Origin: Tamarix chinensis | Lineage: Eukaryota; Streptophyta; Magnoliopsida; Caryophyllales; Tamaricaceae | Assembly (NCBI GenBank): GCA_030549775.1 | Contig: CM060175.1 | Location: forward strand, 46,063,915 to 46,127,914 | Direction of reading: 5' to 3' | DNA: 64,000 nt | Notes under the pieces: generated by a model | What the model saw: only the letters and a program-made list of their open reading frames with translations | Databases searched by the model: none | Told to the model about the DNA's origin: nothing | Made by a program: the position numbers and the translations under genes | Part shown: positions 10,471 through 23,482 of the stretch, in pieces | Position numbering within the stretch: position 1 is the stretch's first letter | Layout: each line of letters starts with the position of its first letter

Positions 10471-10696
10471 CCACTGCACCCTTAAAAGAGATTTTGTCTC
10501 TAAAGTTAGCCAAAATAACAAACCCTCAAATATCCAAATAGCTAGGGTGACTACCCTTTTAAAAAATTATAACCATAACCTAGGGGTAAAATTAAACAAA
10601 TATAAACATTGAAGGAAACAGTGCAATGCCAAAGAATAGCCTGAGGATAAAGGATACTCAAAAAAGTAAGTGGAAATGAGCATATGCCATTGGTTT
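10471..10696 (-). mobile_element. Remnant interior (226 bp) between two minus-strand LTR ends
   Basis: Begins CCACTGCACCCTTAAAAG, the complement of a polypurine tract and similar to TCACTACCCCCTTAAAAAGG at 44410. It ends where the next LTR starts, TGTAACACCCC at 10697. No gag, pol or clear primer site is left, so the whole coding interior has been lost. Confidence 0.55.
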
Positions 10697-13600
10697 TGTA
10701 ACACCCCTATTTTACTACTTAAAAATTTTATTTTGTGAAATCTTTAATTACAAAAATAATGGTTGTTACTACAACATTTAGCACAAGTGTCGTTCCCTCA
10801 CCTTTCTTATGTCATGTGTTAAATATCAAAATAAGTTAGATCCAAAACACACAACATAAATAAAAGATAATACATTGATAAAAGTTACAGATGATATTTT
10901 ATGTATAACAACAATAATCAAAATACAAAAAGTAACATGGGAGTCCAAATCAAAATTGATTACAATAAAAACTAGTACCTAAAGGTATAAAACAACATTG
11001 CCCAAACTCATTAACCTGTTAGCCCATTCTAATAATGGAACATCTTCCCAAGGGCTCCACTTATCTTTACTTTTTTATACGCATCAAACCTCTCCATGCC
11101 CTTCACATAGATATCTTCAAATGTAGTATCAACACAACTTCTTTATATGGAGTAAATCATAATAGTTCACAAGAGGTAGCATGCTAACATTACACATAAT
11201 AACATAACAATTCAAAAATAGCTCAAAACACCAAGCAAATACAATAGCAATATACAATAATCATGGAATAATATATTCAACATTAAAGTCTCATGCTCAG
11301 TAATAAATCAATTTTAATTATTTAACATCAACTCAAAGTATATAATAACCATATTAAAATACATGACCATAACTGACTAATCAAATCATTTTAAAATACC
11401 AAGGTAAGGCACTAAGGTAACTACTGAACCACAAACAGAACCATCCATTTTTATTCTTACGGAATAGTTTCTTTAATTTTTAATTACTCAAGGGTGATAT
11501 AATCAACTTAAAGACACTAAGGTACACCTAGTCATACTAGTGCTTGAAGGCAACATAATACTCCTACATTAGAACCAAGGATATTGTGGTATGCTTGGTA
11601 ATATTGGTTCATGGAAGCAACATAGTATTCTCTAAACTTGGTTACCTAATTTTTAAGTATTGATATACCCTATAGAACACATAGGTCACATATAAAGTAT
11701 ACTATGACCTTTTTGGGGAACAATGGTACACCAAAAAACCAAACATAAACAAAGGATACAACTCATCTCTAGGGTAGCTAATCCTAGAGAAAAACCATTC
11801 CTAAAATAGAGGTTGTCTACTTTAAATATTAGTATTTTATAAAGTAATGAAAAATATCACATACTACACAAAGTTCCCATCTCCATATTTAACTATTTTT
11901 CCTTTATCTCCAATTTTCAATGTAAACACCAGCATTATAATTCTATATCAAAGCTAAAGTCAACAATAGGTTAACCTATCAAATTCTAAGGCCACTGTAT
12001 GTTTAATTATCAATATTAGGTGCATTAGGTTAAAAATGACAATAATACGCTCAAAACCCTAATTTCACCATTATTATCCAATTTCATACCAAACATTATT
12101 ATTACGACAATTGTCATGAAAATTCTAAAAGATAATAATTTCCAATATTTTAGTACGTGGGTAAATTTTTAAGAGTCAGCGGTTAATCATACTTTCGCCT
12201 ATGTATGCATTTACCAACTTACGTGTATAAATTCTAATCATGTGTTTCTAACATATCATATATTCCATGTAACACATGTGTACATATTTACGGCATGATA
12301 TGGCATTTAATATGGAGATTAACATCATTGTGCATGTAGGAAAGCTTTTCTAACCCTAGAACATGCAAATAACAATTATCATATATTAAACTTTAATCAT
12401 GTGTGCATGCTTTCATGCTATTATATCAACCCTAGATACCATGAAATGATAATACAAGAATAATTATAATGGAAATTACATCATAAATTGACAAGATTGC
12501 AAACTTCCAAAAAACCATAGAGATATATATGTTAACCATTCAATATAATGCATATGCATATAGCTTATATTCAATGGTAAGTTGAACTTACGTACTATCT
12601 ATTTGAGAGGAAATTATCATCTTATCATGAATTTCATAACACATTCATAAAACAGAACCCAAGAATCATTATTGATATAAATAACCTATCAAGATTGCAC
12701 ATAAATTATACAGTCACATGAGTGATTGCATATATCTAAATCTAAGCTCCACAAAAGCACAAAAGATTATCTTCTCCATAATACCTCAAGGATTACATAA
12801 GAAAAAAAACCACCTATATTTATGTTAGCATCTAATATAGCATAATAATAACCAAAACAACTTGGGAAAAAGGTTAGAAAATAATTGAGGCAAACAAAAA
12901 TAATGCAAGACAACAATGAAGTATGAGTGCATCAATAGGAGAAACTCATGTTGTGTGGGCCTCACAGCATGATCTCTCCACATTAATAGAGGGGAGAAGC
13001 ATCGCCAAGTCACATAGAAAAGGCCATGGAGTGTCAAGGATTAATGTAGGAGAGGGAAGGCAATGATAGAGTCTCACTCGACATGAGGGAGACAACGACA
13101 CTTGTTATTGTTGTTGTTTCGGTGAGGGGAGTAATGGCACTTGTTGTCCTTTTGAGGGATGGTTCGACATTAGTTTCTATAGTTAAGGGGAGGAAAAAAG
13201 AAGAATGGAAAAAGCTAAGGAGGAGGGAACAATGGTGGATAGCACACCTAGTTAAAGGTAATGTTTCTTGACCCAAAATGCTTTGATGATAATGGTGAAA
13301 CTACGAGGAGAACATTAGGGATTAAGCTTAAGATAAAGGGGAAAGAAAACATAAAACAAGGCTTTGGTTTTATTGTGGGACAAAATAAATAAATAGAGGA
13401 TGAAGATGGGGTTATATGGGCAAGGGGTGTATGAACGTGTGAGATAAGATAAGGAGATTACGGGTACAAAAGATGGAATAAAGAGAGAAAAGAGTCAAGA
13501 GATATGGAGGTGGGATATGCTAGAAAATAAAATCATGGTTAGTTAGGGATGCTAGAAAGGTTGAATTAATGTACCTTCATAAAACATATGCCAGTTAGGG

Positions 13601-13700
13601 TTTTGACAAGGGTTAAAACTTCAAATCCCAATTCTATCAAAATTTATCAAAATTAGATTTATATATAATATTCCAAAACAATAAAAAAGATAATAACACA
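10697..13700 (-). mobile_element. Minus-strand gypsy LTR, right copy
   Basis: Starts TGTAACACCCC and follows the same layout as the LTR at 5283: an early tract with GTTGTTACTACAACATTTAG, an AAAGGTATAA block near 10980, then diverged repeats around 11400-11700 (CACTAAGGTA and GGTAATATTGGTT words). The 13.0-13.5 kb part is purine-rich, with overlapping frames on both strands (13034-13276 and 13083-13271) that are mirror shadows of each other. The right edge is not defined. Confidence 0.5.
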
Positions 13701-13874
13701 ATTAAAAAATATCCTACAATAATTATTATAATTAATTACTCATGATTATTAGCTTCTAATGTGGATTATAGGTTTTGTTGAGGAAACTTTTATTTCATGC
13801 TTTTGTTTTTTTTTTCCTGACTAATGACTAGTAGGCTACGTGTGATGCCTACCAAGTAAATGAATTGAGTTTGA

Positions 13875-13892
13875 TCCCCAACAATGGTGCCA
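13875..13892 (-). other. Primer binding site, Asp-tRNA type (Athila/Tat-like)
   Basis: On the minus strand reads TGGCACCATTGTTGGGGA. It resembles the TGGCGCCGTTGCCGGGGA site complementary to tRNA-Asp used by Athila/Tat elements, differing at a few positions. It adjoins the LTR that extends rightward. Confidence 0.7.
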
Positions 13893-13898
13893 AAAATT

Positions 13899-14800
13899 TG
13901 CATGGTTGTAGCTATCGCACTAATTAAACCCTCTTATCATTAATTCTAGTATTGGTAAGAAGGGTATCGTTCTAGGCTAAGGATTGAGAAAGCTCACCTA
14001 AATTTTGTGATAATAGAAATAAAAAATAAAATAATATAAAAATAATAATTAAAACACATTTTGTAAGGGTTAAATTAACAAATAATAAAAAAATGAGAAG
14101 AAACAAATACAGATGAACCGGAATATGACAAATGTGTTAGTGAATTGATTTCCTCTGCTAGATTGGGTCAAGATAAAGCAAATAATTCCTATGTCTCATA
14201 TTAGTTACAAAAAATATATAGAAAAAGTTTAAGCCAAAAATAGGTATATACATCTTATATTACCTTCCTAAATCAATTTAATATGATAAAGCATCAATAG
14301 TAAATCTTAAAAAATTATACCTTTATAGTTACAATCAATTGCTAGTATATTTATCTAAATCTAATGCATTAGGAATAAGTGGAAAGATATATATCTAAGT
14401 ACCCAAACTATTACCTCAATTGTGTCTAATTGTACTCCTATCCTTTTACCCACAGTTAGCTAAATTTTCCACTACACTAGTCAGAACCACAAAACTTTTA
14501 CATGAGTTTCTATCTAACATAGTATCAATTTACACACATGAATTTGAGCATGCTTATATATCCACCTAGAAAGTATATAATTCTACATATTTTAACTATC
14601 AAGAAGATATAAAAAGGCATGCACCATATAAATCATATATCATAGAATCACACGTATAAATGATAGAATTTAAAGTGGAGTATAAAAAAGATCTTAGGGA
14701 AACTATAAAAGCATAGAAAATATTATTAAAATCTCAAACCTTAGCCTAAGGTTTCAATCACATCACTAAAAATAAAGATTCTTGTCATTAACATGTATAT
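13899..14800 (-). mobile_element. Athila/Tat-like LTR, copy 1
   Basis: Begins TGCATGGTTGTAG next to an Asp-type primer site. Homologous to copy 2 at 17983: shared blocks include AGGTATATACATCTTATATTA against AGGTCTATACACCTTATATTA, and GGCATGCACCATATAAAT against AGCATGCACCATATAAAT. Detectable similarity fades near 14800. Non-coding. Confidence 0.7.
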
Positions 14801-15879
14801 AATATGGTAGGAAAAGAAATGACTGAAAGACAAAGAAAAACCAACTAAGATGGGAGGACAAACCCTACTTAAGGCTCGATTGATTGTCAGTCAATGGCTT
14901 TGTCTTTTATCACATGAACATCCCCTTTACCTCCACTTGAATAATAACTTGAATTGGTTGCTTCTTCTATATAAACTAGATATGTCATTACAAAATTAAG
15001 GGCTTTTGGATATGGAATTTATGATTTAGTTGATCAATTGATGGAATTGAACCATGAAATAGAATTACCATGGAGTTGGTTAAATTTTGAATATGGTAGA
15101 ATAGTAAATTAATAATCATTTGATATATGCTAAATTGATGTAATAGAATAACAAATTAGGTGTAGGTGATGATTGAAATTAATTAATTATGGATGAATTC
15201 AATGAATAAAAGCATAACATGATGGAGTCAATGAAGAAAAATGGGGGAATAGATTGAAGATGAATATGAAAACCTAAATATAAATCTCAATATTAGAGGA
15301 TTTGAAATAATTTTTTTTCTCTTGTGGTATATTATTTAGAGAGGAATATATATTTGTAAAAGACCCAAAACATTGTGTAGTAAGTCAGTGGGAATATAAG
15401 ATATATGTTAATGAAGATTTGGAATCCTTTTGTGTTGGGGTTAAGACCTCTATGATTATTCCAATGGCTCTTGGCAACTTATAGTTAATAAACGATTGAT
15501 AGTCCTACCTAAGGTAACTTTCAACATTACTTGATTCACAACTTTGACATCCAACACAATTTTAACCATGCTTCAATCAAATTTAGAAGATGTGATAAAA
15601 ATGAAAGTTGTAACTATTAATCTTATATTTCCAATTCAATTTTATAATCTCAATCAAACCACAGATGAAAATGGTAGTCTTGAAATACCATAGGGTTTTT
15701 TTTGTTAATTCATTTGAAACTTTTGGTATATTTTTTTTTACTTATAAAACTCTTCAAAATCCTTCATTCTAGCCTTCATGATTTATCCAAAATAAGTACT
15801 TGTATTTAAAGATAAGGTAATTAATGTAAAGTAAAATATTTAAAACTACAAAAATAAGGTAAAAAATGTAATTTTCAAT
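14801..15879. other. Non-coding, unresolved repeat-derived DNA
   Basis: AT-rich with no frame above about 60 codons and no recognised domain. Lies between LTR copy 1 and the gag remnant, so it probably belongs to a dead gypsy interior. Confidence 0.4.
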
Positions 15880-16650
15880 CTATGATCTCTTGCACCTCGT
15901 TAGGCACCTCTAGTACATGAAGCTTGACATGATCCATAACCCTTAACCTTATCCTTAAAACCTCCAAATGGAGCATTGCTTGATGGTGCCAAAATTTTTA
16001 TAGATCATTGATTTTGGTAAGTACTACCACCCCTAATTGTGCCTCATTGTGTTGTGCTCCTCAAGCAGAGGTGTTAAACTCATAAGCCCTGTGACCTATC
16101 CTACATTAACTGAAGCACTTGACTATATGACCCTCAAAATCCTTACCTAGTTTATTGATTCCACAAAGTTTACAATTATGGAGCCTAGTAAATCCCTAGC
16201 TACCCATATTATGGTAACCACCTAAAATATTCTAATGCTTGTAAACTTAACCTCCTTTTTGAGGTAGGACCCTACAATTGGTGTCTTATCTCTTGGTCTC
16301 TTCATTTCGTTTTTCATGTTGAGGACTCCTTACTTATGGCATGTATAGCTGTTTGCTGCATTAGTTGATTTTTCAAACATATCAACGAATTCCATTTTGA
16401 TCCCATCCTAAATTAGAGCATTTTCTTCTCCTTAGTGCCACCCACCTTTGGTACAAAACAAATCAAATCCATAAAGTGTAGATAAGAATCCTATATAGTG
16501 GAGGAGCTCTATCACAATACCTTAAACTTATCAAAGAATTTCATGTCAACAGGGGTAGAGTAAAATCGTGATGATGTAGGAGCTTCTCAATCTCATTCTT
16601 CTCAAGTTGAAGGTTAAGAGTTAGCATACTTATAGATATTATCAATTGTA
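15880..16650 (-). pseudogene. Decayed gypsy gag remnant with a broken zinc knuckle
   Basis: On the minus strand, 16120-16077 reads KCFS-stop-CRIGHRAYEF. This is a CCHC knuckle with a stop in its first spacer and Phe in place of the last Cys. Upstream (to about 16450) charged gag-like sequence can be followed only in pieces, with many stops. Gag proteins package element RNA; this one cannot be made. Lies between the two Athila/Tat-like LTRs and on their strand, so it is probably part of the same element. Confidence 0.5.
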
Positions 16651-17958
16651 TTTTAAAATCTTTAACACCTTCATAATAACCCTAATAATGTTTCATTAAG
16701 TGATTCTTGTAGATATTACATATGTTTTCAAGAAGAGGACTTCACAATGATGTCTAATGTGAAAGATAATGATAATTCAACAGTTACAAATTTGCATGAG
16801 AGACAAAAAAATTCATGAAGCTTGATTAGTTATTATTTCATATGTAGCTTCGATTAGATTTTATGTAGCTTTGATATTTTATGTGAACTTTATAATATCT
16901 TATCACTGTAATTATAACTCATGATGTATGCTATATGGATATGTGTTAGTTTAACTCTTATATAATTAGGTCGGGATTAATTAAGGAGATTTAATCCCAA
17001 CCTCAATATCATATGTATATATATATATATATATATATTCCATTATTTTGATTGTGATGGAAACCATATTGAAATCAAGAATTAGATAAAAAAAAGTATT
17101 AAGAGTCTAAACCTTTGTTTTTATATTCTTATCTTTCTCTCAAGTAGGAGTGAACTTTAGGAATAATTCTCTATAGAAATTAGATATTTCTCTATAAATG
17201 TGATTTTGATATTGGATTATATTAAAACACCACTATTGGAATCAACCTTGGAAACATATAACTTTGAGCCTTTCTTTACTTCAAGCCAACTTTGTTGAAT
17301 TTCAATCCAAATTCAAAGGTCTTGCAATTGTGAATATATTCATCTAATATTGCTATTAGATCAGAGGTTTGGATTGACATAAGTGAAGAAGAATATGGCT
17401 TTGGGGCATAAAGAGACACATACTTATTGGAATTCCTTAAGGAATTTATTTGGATCTTCACTTGGGAGCCCAAGGAATATCGAAAGATGATGAAGTAGGC
17501 TGGATTTTAACTCTAAGTCTTTTTCCTTCCCATCAGTAGGCTTAGGGTAGCCTATGCATGTAGGTACATCTTCAGCTATGTTATGGGCTGCTAGCTCCTG
17601 TAAATCCTATTAGCTATCATGTGAGTGAAGTGGATGGGCTCTTTTGATGATGATGTAAAACCAAAAATCTCATCTTCTAGTTTTGGTGATAAAGGATAAC
17701 TAGAAATTCTTAACTTCCTAATTTCTCAAATGGATCTTTCTATCTCTAGATTCACTGGTATTAACTCTCCTTGTGGTTTCCCTTACCTATGCATTCACCA
17801 ATGGGTACCTAAAATAAGAGGAACACTTTAACCAAGTAAACTATACTAGATAAAAAGAAAACACACAAATGAAAAATAAAAAAATTATAATAATGAATAA
17901 AGAAAAACACACAAAATATAATTTTTTTTTGCTAGTATAATACAGGTAAAGTTACTAA
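16651..17958. other. Non-coding, possibly with a small LTR-like insertion
   Basis: The stretch 16800-17230 differs in character from the gag remnant: it has a TATA-rich core (17000-17040) and looks like a short copia-type LTR, but I could not find duplications. The minus-strand frame 17276-17473 matches nothing I recognise. Confidence 0.3.
17014..17038. repeat. (TA)n microsatellite
   Basis: About eleven TA units following CATATG. Confidence 0.9.
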
Positions 17959-17976
17959 TCCCCGTCAATAGCTCCA
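17959..17976 (-). other. Second Asp-tRNA-type primer binding site
   Basis: On the minus strand reads TGGAGCTATTGACGGGGA, a more decayed version of the site at 13875-13892. It again directly precedes an LTR of the same family. Confidence 0.6.
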
Positions 17977-17982
17977 AAAATT

Positions 17983-19700
17983 TGTGCAGCCGTAATCGGC
18001 ACATAATTTAAATCCTCTTGTTGACAATTATAGTACGGGTAAATAAGGATATCACTCTATACCAGGGATTGAGAGGGCTCATATTTATTTAACTAGCTAA
18101 AAAATAATAAAACAAAAAAATCTAAATCACATAAGATAAATAAATAGGAAAAACACTAATGGGGGTTTTAAAAATGGAAAATAATAAAATAAAATAACAA
18201 AAATAATGGATAACTGCAAATATGATAAATATGCTAAGAAAATCAAAATCCACTACTATATAAGGTCAAAATATAATCATAATTTCTAAGTCAATATTTA
18301 ATCATCAGAAAGAGATTGATCAAGTTGTACGCCAAAAGCAGGTCTATACACCTTATATTACTTCCCTAAAATAATTAATATGACAAAGCACCAATATTAA
18401 TCCTATTAAATACTGGCAATATAGTAGCAACAAGAGACTCCTATATTTAACTAGATTAAATGAATTAATTATAATTTGAATGATGTCAATCTAAGTACCT
18501 AGACGAGTATACTAAACATGTCTAACTGTATTTCTCTCTTTTGAACCACACGTATCTAGACATTTCACTACTCCAATTAAAATCATAAAACTATTAGGTG
18601 AATTGTTATCTAACCTAGCTTCAATTTATACACATAAATTCTATCATATTTATATGGCCCCTTAGTAGGTAAATACTCCTACATATTGTCACTATGAGAA
18701 AACTAGAACAAAGCATGCACCATATAAATTATACTTAACAAAATCATATATATAAACAATAGAAATTAAAATAGAGCCAAAGGACAATCTCACTAAATAA
18801 AGAAAATAATATCATATCTAGGGTTTCAGTCTATTCCCCAATAATAAATAATCAATCAGTCATAATGATTAAATTAATAACATAAATATATATATCCAAA
18901 ATATAAATTAAAAATAGAGAAAGAAATAAATGAAATTAATTATGGATGAAAGATAAAAAAAATTATTCCGATGAAAAATTATTAAATTTCATTCGAAATA
19001 AATATTTCTAGTTCCTTTTTCTCTATCCTCTCTCACATAGTTGATGGCATGAAATTCCGTGCCATATTTTTTTTGGTTGAAGGCATGCGTCAGCGCCCCT
19101 CTATTCTTTTATTCTTTTCAACTACTTTGCTCTCTCTCTCTCTCTCTCTCTCATGATTTGCTAGTTTTTCATGCCTTCATTTTTTTTCTTCTACCCTCTC
19201 CCACCCATCCTCTTTCTTCTTTATTTGGTGCTTCATTTAACTGCTGTTTCTCTGCTGCTCTAACTACTACTCCCCCTCTACCCTACTACCCTGACTCACT
19301 ATCTCTCTCCCTTACATCTCTTTTCTCTCTCGCTTCTCCTACGATGGTTGGCTTCCTTTTCTTTCTTTTTATTCTTCTTCTTTGTAGCCTACCTCGGGCT
19401 GCACCCCTAACTTCTCTTTCTGCTAACTAACTCTCTCTTTATCTTTTATCCTGGTAGCCTCTTCTCTCATTTTGCTATTTTTTTTAACTTCTATTACCCT
19501 CCTCACAACTAACCTCTTTTCTTATTTTTGATTCCTTCGCATGTTAGCCCTCCCATCTCTCTTGTCGTCTCCCTTCTATTAATTTCAAGCCCTACAACTT
19601 CCTTTTATAAATTCCTCTTAGCATTGTGTTATTGATTTTTGTTTTCTTTGTTCCTTTGTTTCTAGGCCTTTGGGTCTTCCATCCTTGGGTCATTAGTTCA
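17983..19700 (-). mobile_element. Athila/Tat-like LTR, copy 2, probable 5' LTR
   Basis: Begins TGTGCAGCCG and aligns by eye with copy 1 for about 900 bases. Beyond that it holds a pyrimidine-rich segment on the plus strand (19020-19640), equivalent to a purine-rich transcript on its own strand. A (TC)11 run lies at 19131-19152. The 123-residue plus-strand frame 19059-19430 is Leu/Ser/Phe-rich translation of that tract and not a gene. Right edge near 19700 is approximate. Confidence 0.6.
19131..19152. repeat. (TC)n microsatellite
   Basis: Eleven uninterrupted TC units in the pyrimidine-rich part of the LTR. Confidence 0.92.
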
Positions 19701-20493
19701 AATACCAAACTTCTTTTTTTTTTTCTATTTTACCAACAATTTTTTTAAAAATAATTAATAAATAGTCTTATATTCAAAATTTATTTGATTTATGTTATTT
19801 TAGCTCAAATATTAACATTTATGTATTTATTATCACTTTAAGCATAAAATCAAAATTATTGACATATATTAGTAAAAACAAATACTATAAACTAAGATTA
19901 AAAGGGTATAAAATATTTTAAAATATAAACTCATCACTTGTGTAGAAATTATTTAATTATCCATGTTATTTACATGTTGAGTATAACTTTTCATTTGTCA
20001 TTCAACTTTTACACAAGCATTTAAGTTCATAAGAATATAATAAAAGATAAAACCCTAACCGGTATTCATAACATTATTAGTTTGTCAAATGTATGCTAGT
20101 GTATATGCTAAAATAAGCGATGTCTAGTCTTTTATTTGGACCGAATGTTTGTGAAATACTTATACCTAATATTTTTATTGTAATGTTTTGAATGAGCAAT
20201 ATGTATATTGCATATTAGAAAATAGAATGCATGAATAAATTCAATTAGGAGTTGTCGAGTGTTTAATTTGTTGAATTCTATTTCAATAATTTGACAAGAA
20301 TGTGTAAGCTCATATGATTTGATTTCATGTGTGATAATACTGATTGTTGGTTGTGTTTTTCATTCATTGGAATTAAAATTTTATACAAAAACCAACTTGG
20401 AAACCAAAGGAAATTTCATTAGAGACATGGGTTATAATCAAACCCTAGGGAATTATTGATCTTCTATTAAGTGTGTTGGCAAAGTTTATTCAT
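19701..20493. other. Non-coding AT-rich DNA before a gypsy gag
   Basis: No domain-bearing frame. It should contain the 5' LTR or leader of the plus-strand gypsy that starts at 20494, but no clear TG...CA edge or primer site is visible. Confidence 0.4.
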
Positions 20494-20877
20494 ATGGACG
20501 GAGAACCAAATGTTCAAGCTACTTTTGAGGCAATCCAAAATCTCTCAATCAATTTCGTAGCAACCAATGCACAACTTCAAAAAACTTTATACAATTCAAA
20601 CTTCATTTCATAGGATGGATTCTTTCTTTTCCGAGCAAGATTACATGCAAAATTTGTAAGAACAAAAGGAGTTATTTGGAGAGAGAATGGGAAGTGGTGT
20701 AAATGCTATCTATCTATTAAGAGAAAGACATTTGAACTCACTAGTAGAAGGAAAAATGATCATCAATCAAGGAATCATCATAAAGATGATAAATGTATTA
20801 AACTTGATCTTCTTAATTTTAATGGTAAATGGGATGTTGAGTTATTTCGCGAATTGTTATATGAGGTAGAGGCTAAT
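20494..20877 (+). pseudogene. Ty3/gypsy gag, 5' part, interrupted by a nested element
   Basis: Starts MDGEPNVQATFEAIQNLS and stops after about 40 codons; later frames resume. Just before the break, 20788-20877 reads KLDLLNFNGKWDVELFRELL and then YEVEAN, the gypsy gag block that usually reads like IPEFDG-LD--EFL-WLHEVE. The reading continues in sense with NIFDFK at about 24905 after a 4-kb insertion. Stops and frame changes show that it is inactive. Confidence 0.75.
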
Positions 20878-21462
20878 TGATATGTGTAGGAAGATGGACA
20901 TATGGTTTGGGTGTTTCTTTTTTTTTTGTTTCAATAAGGGTTATTTAATGGTTATGATGGTTCAAAGATGATTAGGATGTAATGATGAAGATTCAACAAA
21001 GTAGAATTATTGATGATGATGCTCGAATGATAAAGGTTTTGGAATGGTTTGGTTCGTGGGCTTGGGTTAGGTTTTATGATTAGGGTTTAGTATTGATATG
21101 AATATTATGATGATGAACAATTAGAAATATATTAATTTGATGATTAGCATTCGATGTGAAGATGTCAAAGATGATCATTTGATAATAATGATATTATTAT
21201 CTTAAGTTTGAAAATAGATAAAATTAAGTAAGAAAAATAGGTTGAAGATGAGTGTTGAAGATGATGATGATGGAGGTTTAATGTGGAAATTATGGTTGGG
21301 ATGGCATGGGATTTGTGGAGGGTTTGAAGGATTGATCTTAATTTCTAATTCAAATAGACAAAGAGATTAAGGATTTTAATAATAATCACTCACACAAAAT
21401 TGATTAAAATTATAAAGAACTCACACATGATTCAATTAATCAAACTTACAACTTATATCCAT
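20878..21462 (-). repeat. 3' LTR (truncated) of the nested gypsy
   Basis: Direct repeat of 23832 onward. Shared blocks include GTGTAGGAAGATGGAC, TTTTGGAATGGTTTGGTTCG, TTGAAGATGAGTGTTGAAGA and GGTTGGGATGGCATGG. Its right edge meets a T-run and then integrase-coding sequence, so the first half of this LTR (in its own sense) and the end of pol are missing. Confidence 0.85.
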
Positions 21463-23482
21463 TTTTTTTTGAATAAGAATCGATCTTGAAGAATGTAAGC
21501 TCCATGCCTTTCTTGTTTCCTACAATCTTTAAAAATTAAAGAAAAATCATCACCAATGGCATATTGATCTTTCAACATCACGAACCCCAAAAACTTTAAG
21601 TCCATCATTGTAATTATCATAGTCCTCCTAAATAATGAACCTAAAACAACATTCTCCTTGCCATCCTTCTTAATCACTAATAAAGATGGAACACTATGTA
21701 GACTTACACTCTCATGAATATAGCCTTTTTCTAACAATTCGTGCACTTATCTTTGAAATTTCTTACAATCTTCTAGATTGCATCTATAAGCTAGATTTTT
21801 TTGGACTCTAGGAATAAAATCAATAACATAATAACTCTCAAAGGAGGTAATGTGGGTGGCAACTCATCTAGGAAAACATCTGCATACTCTCTCAACACTT
21901 GTTGCAATTTTGGATCTGTGTTATCACACTCCTCTTGTTAAACTTCTTCCACCACCAATGTATAGCATACTTTCTCACTCTTGATAGCTTCAATCATCTC
22001 TAACTCTTTAAGGATCAACAAATCCATACTACTATTCTTTCTTCCTCCCTTACCTTTGACACCTTCCTTCTTTATTTTTCTTGCTACCCATGGCCTCATC
22101 CTGCCTTTCACTCCTTAGAGCCAAACCCTCCCCATTAATATTAGGCTTGAGTCTAAACTTCTTTTTTCCTTTCCACAAAATATTTTCATTAAGGAATCCA
22201 TCATGTACAACTATCCTATCAAATTACCAAGGTCTCCCAAATAAAATATGACAAGCATCCATAGGTAGAATATCGCATAAAACATCATCAAAATAATATT
22301 CAATTTTCAAAGAGATAAAAGCTTGTTTTGTTACCCTTACACCTCTTTCCTTGTAAAGCCATTGAAGTGAATGTGGCCAAGGATGTTCCATTCTATTCAA
22401 TTTGAGCTTTCTCACCATTCATTCACTAGCAAAATTGGTAAAAAAACTACTATCAATAATGACTTCACACACATTGTCTTTAACTCTACACTTTGCTTTA
22501 AATATCTTTCCCTTTGAGTAGGTTGAGGTTGTTGTTACACTTGAAGCACTTGTTACAACACATAGCAATCTACTTGACCATCTCCAAAGACTCTTGTGGA
22601 TCTTCACTTCTTTCCTTAAGGTATTCATTAAGATCTTCATCTTTCACTTAAAAATCTTCCATACTTGTTATCTCCTTCAAGGTCATTGCCCTTTGAATTA
22701 AACAATCTTGAGAAAAATGAGCATAGCCTCTATAGTTGAAGCATTGCTTGTTCACCCTATCAACCATATTTTCCTTGCCCTTTTCTTCATTATTGAACCT
22801 TCTAGTGTTATCTCTAATTGTAGCTTGACAGGTTGATGGCTTTGACACCCACTTGAAATTCAAACCATATAGTGTTTTTTTCTTTGTTTGGTGACTTGGT
22901 ACTCTTCACTTGCTTCTCAAATTTGATTGTTAATTTTGCTGAGTCTTCAAATAACTCATAAGGATACACCTCCACCTACTCTCTAATATTCATATTTATA
23001 CCTCCAATAAATCTAGCACATCTTTGCTCTTCCCTTTCTCAAACATCACAAATAAGAGCTAATCTTTAAAACTCTCTAATATACTCATCCATTCTAAGCA
23101 ACCCTTGCATCAAAGTAGACATTTTTATGATATTCCTTTGCTTATAAAGTAGGTAATAATTTTCTTTTTAAGTGATTTTTCAATTTCTCCCATAATATTA
23201 TTTTGGTTTTGCCCTCTCTTACCCTTCTCCTCTTTAAATTGCTAGAGCAAACTTCTTAAAATTAAATATGGCAATTCGATATCTTTTATCATCATCAAGT
23301 GCCTTATATTCAAAAATAGATTCAAAAACTTGTAACCATTCAAGGAAAGATTCCGGATTGAGAGTACCTTCACAATAAAGTAGGTCAAACTGAATCCCCT
23401 TCTCCACATAATCATATGATTTCCTTGAAGTGTCATGAGCTCCTCCATAGTTCCCTACACTTTCTTCTCCTCCTTCCTCCAT
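21453..23482 (-). pseudogene. Gag-protease-(RT)-integrase remnant of the nested gypsy
   Basis: Read from right to left: gag block with FLEWLQVFESIFEYKALDDD (23482-23234); zinc knuckle CFNYRGYAHFSQDC with Tyr for the second Cys (22743-22702); protease with IIDSS in place of IIDSG (near 22445); and protease end DILPMDACHILFGRPW (22224-22418). RT begins with LLEKGYIHESVSLHSVPSLL and KKDGK. It then jumps to SLFRRTMIITMMDLKFLGF and GAYILQDRFLFK, which in intact relatives is the RNase H end and the integrase N-terminus. About 300 codons covering the RT palm and RNase H are therefore absent. Several frame changes and active-site losses; not functional. Confidence 0.8.

Noticed and set aside
13034..13276. 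Opposing frames of 80 and 62 codons
   Set aside because: They overlap on opposite strands in purine-rich LTR DNA and have no recognised domain.
19059..19430. 123-residue Leu/Ser/Phe-rich plus-strand frame, possible secreted or membrane protein
   Set aside because: Translation of a pyrimidine-rich tract with (TC)11 inside an Athila/Tat-like LTR; no domain, and stop-poor by composition.
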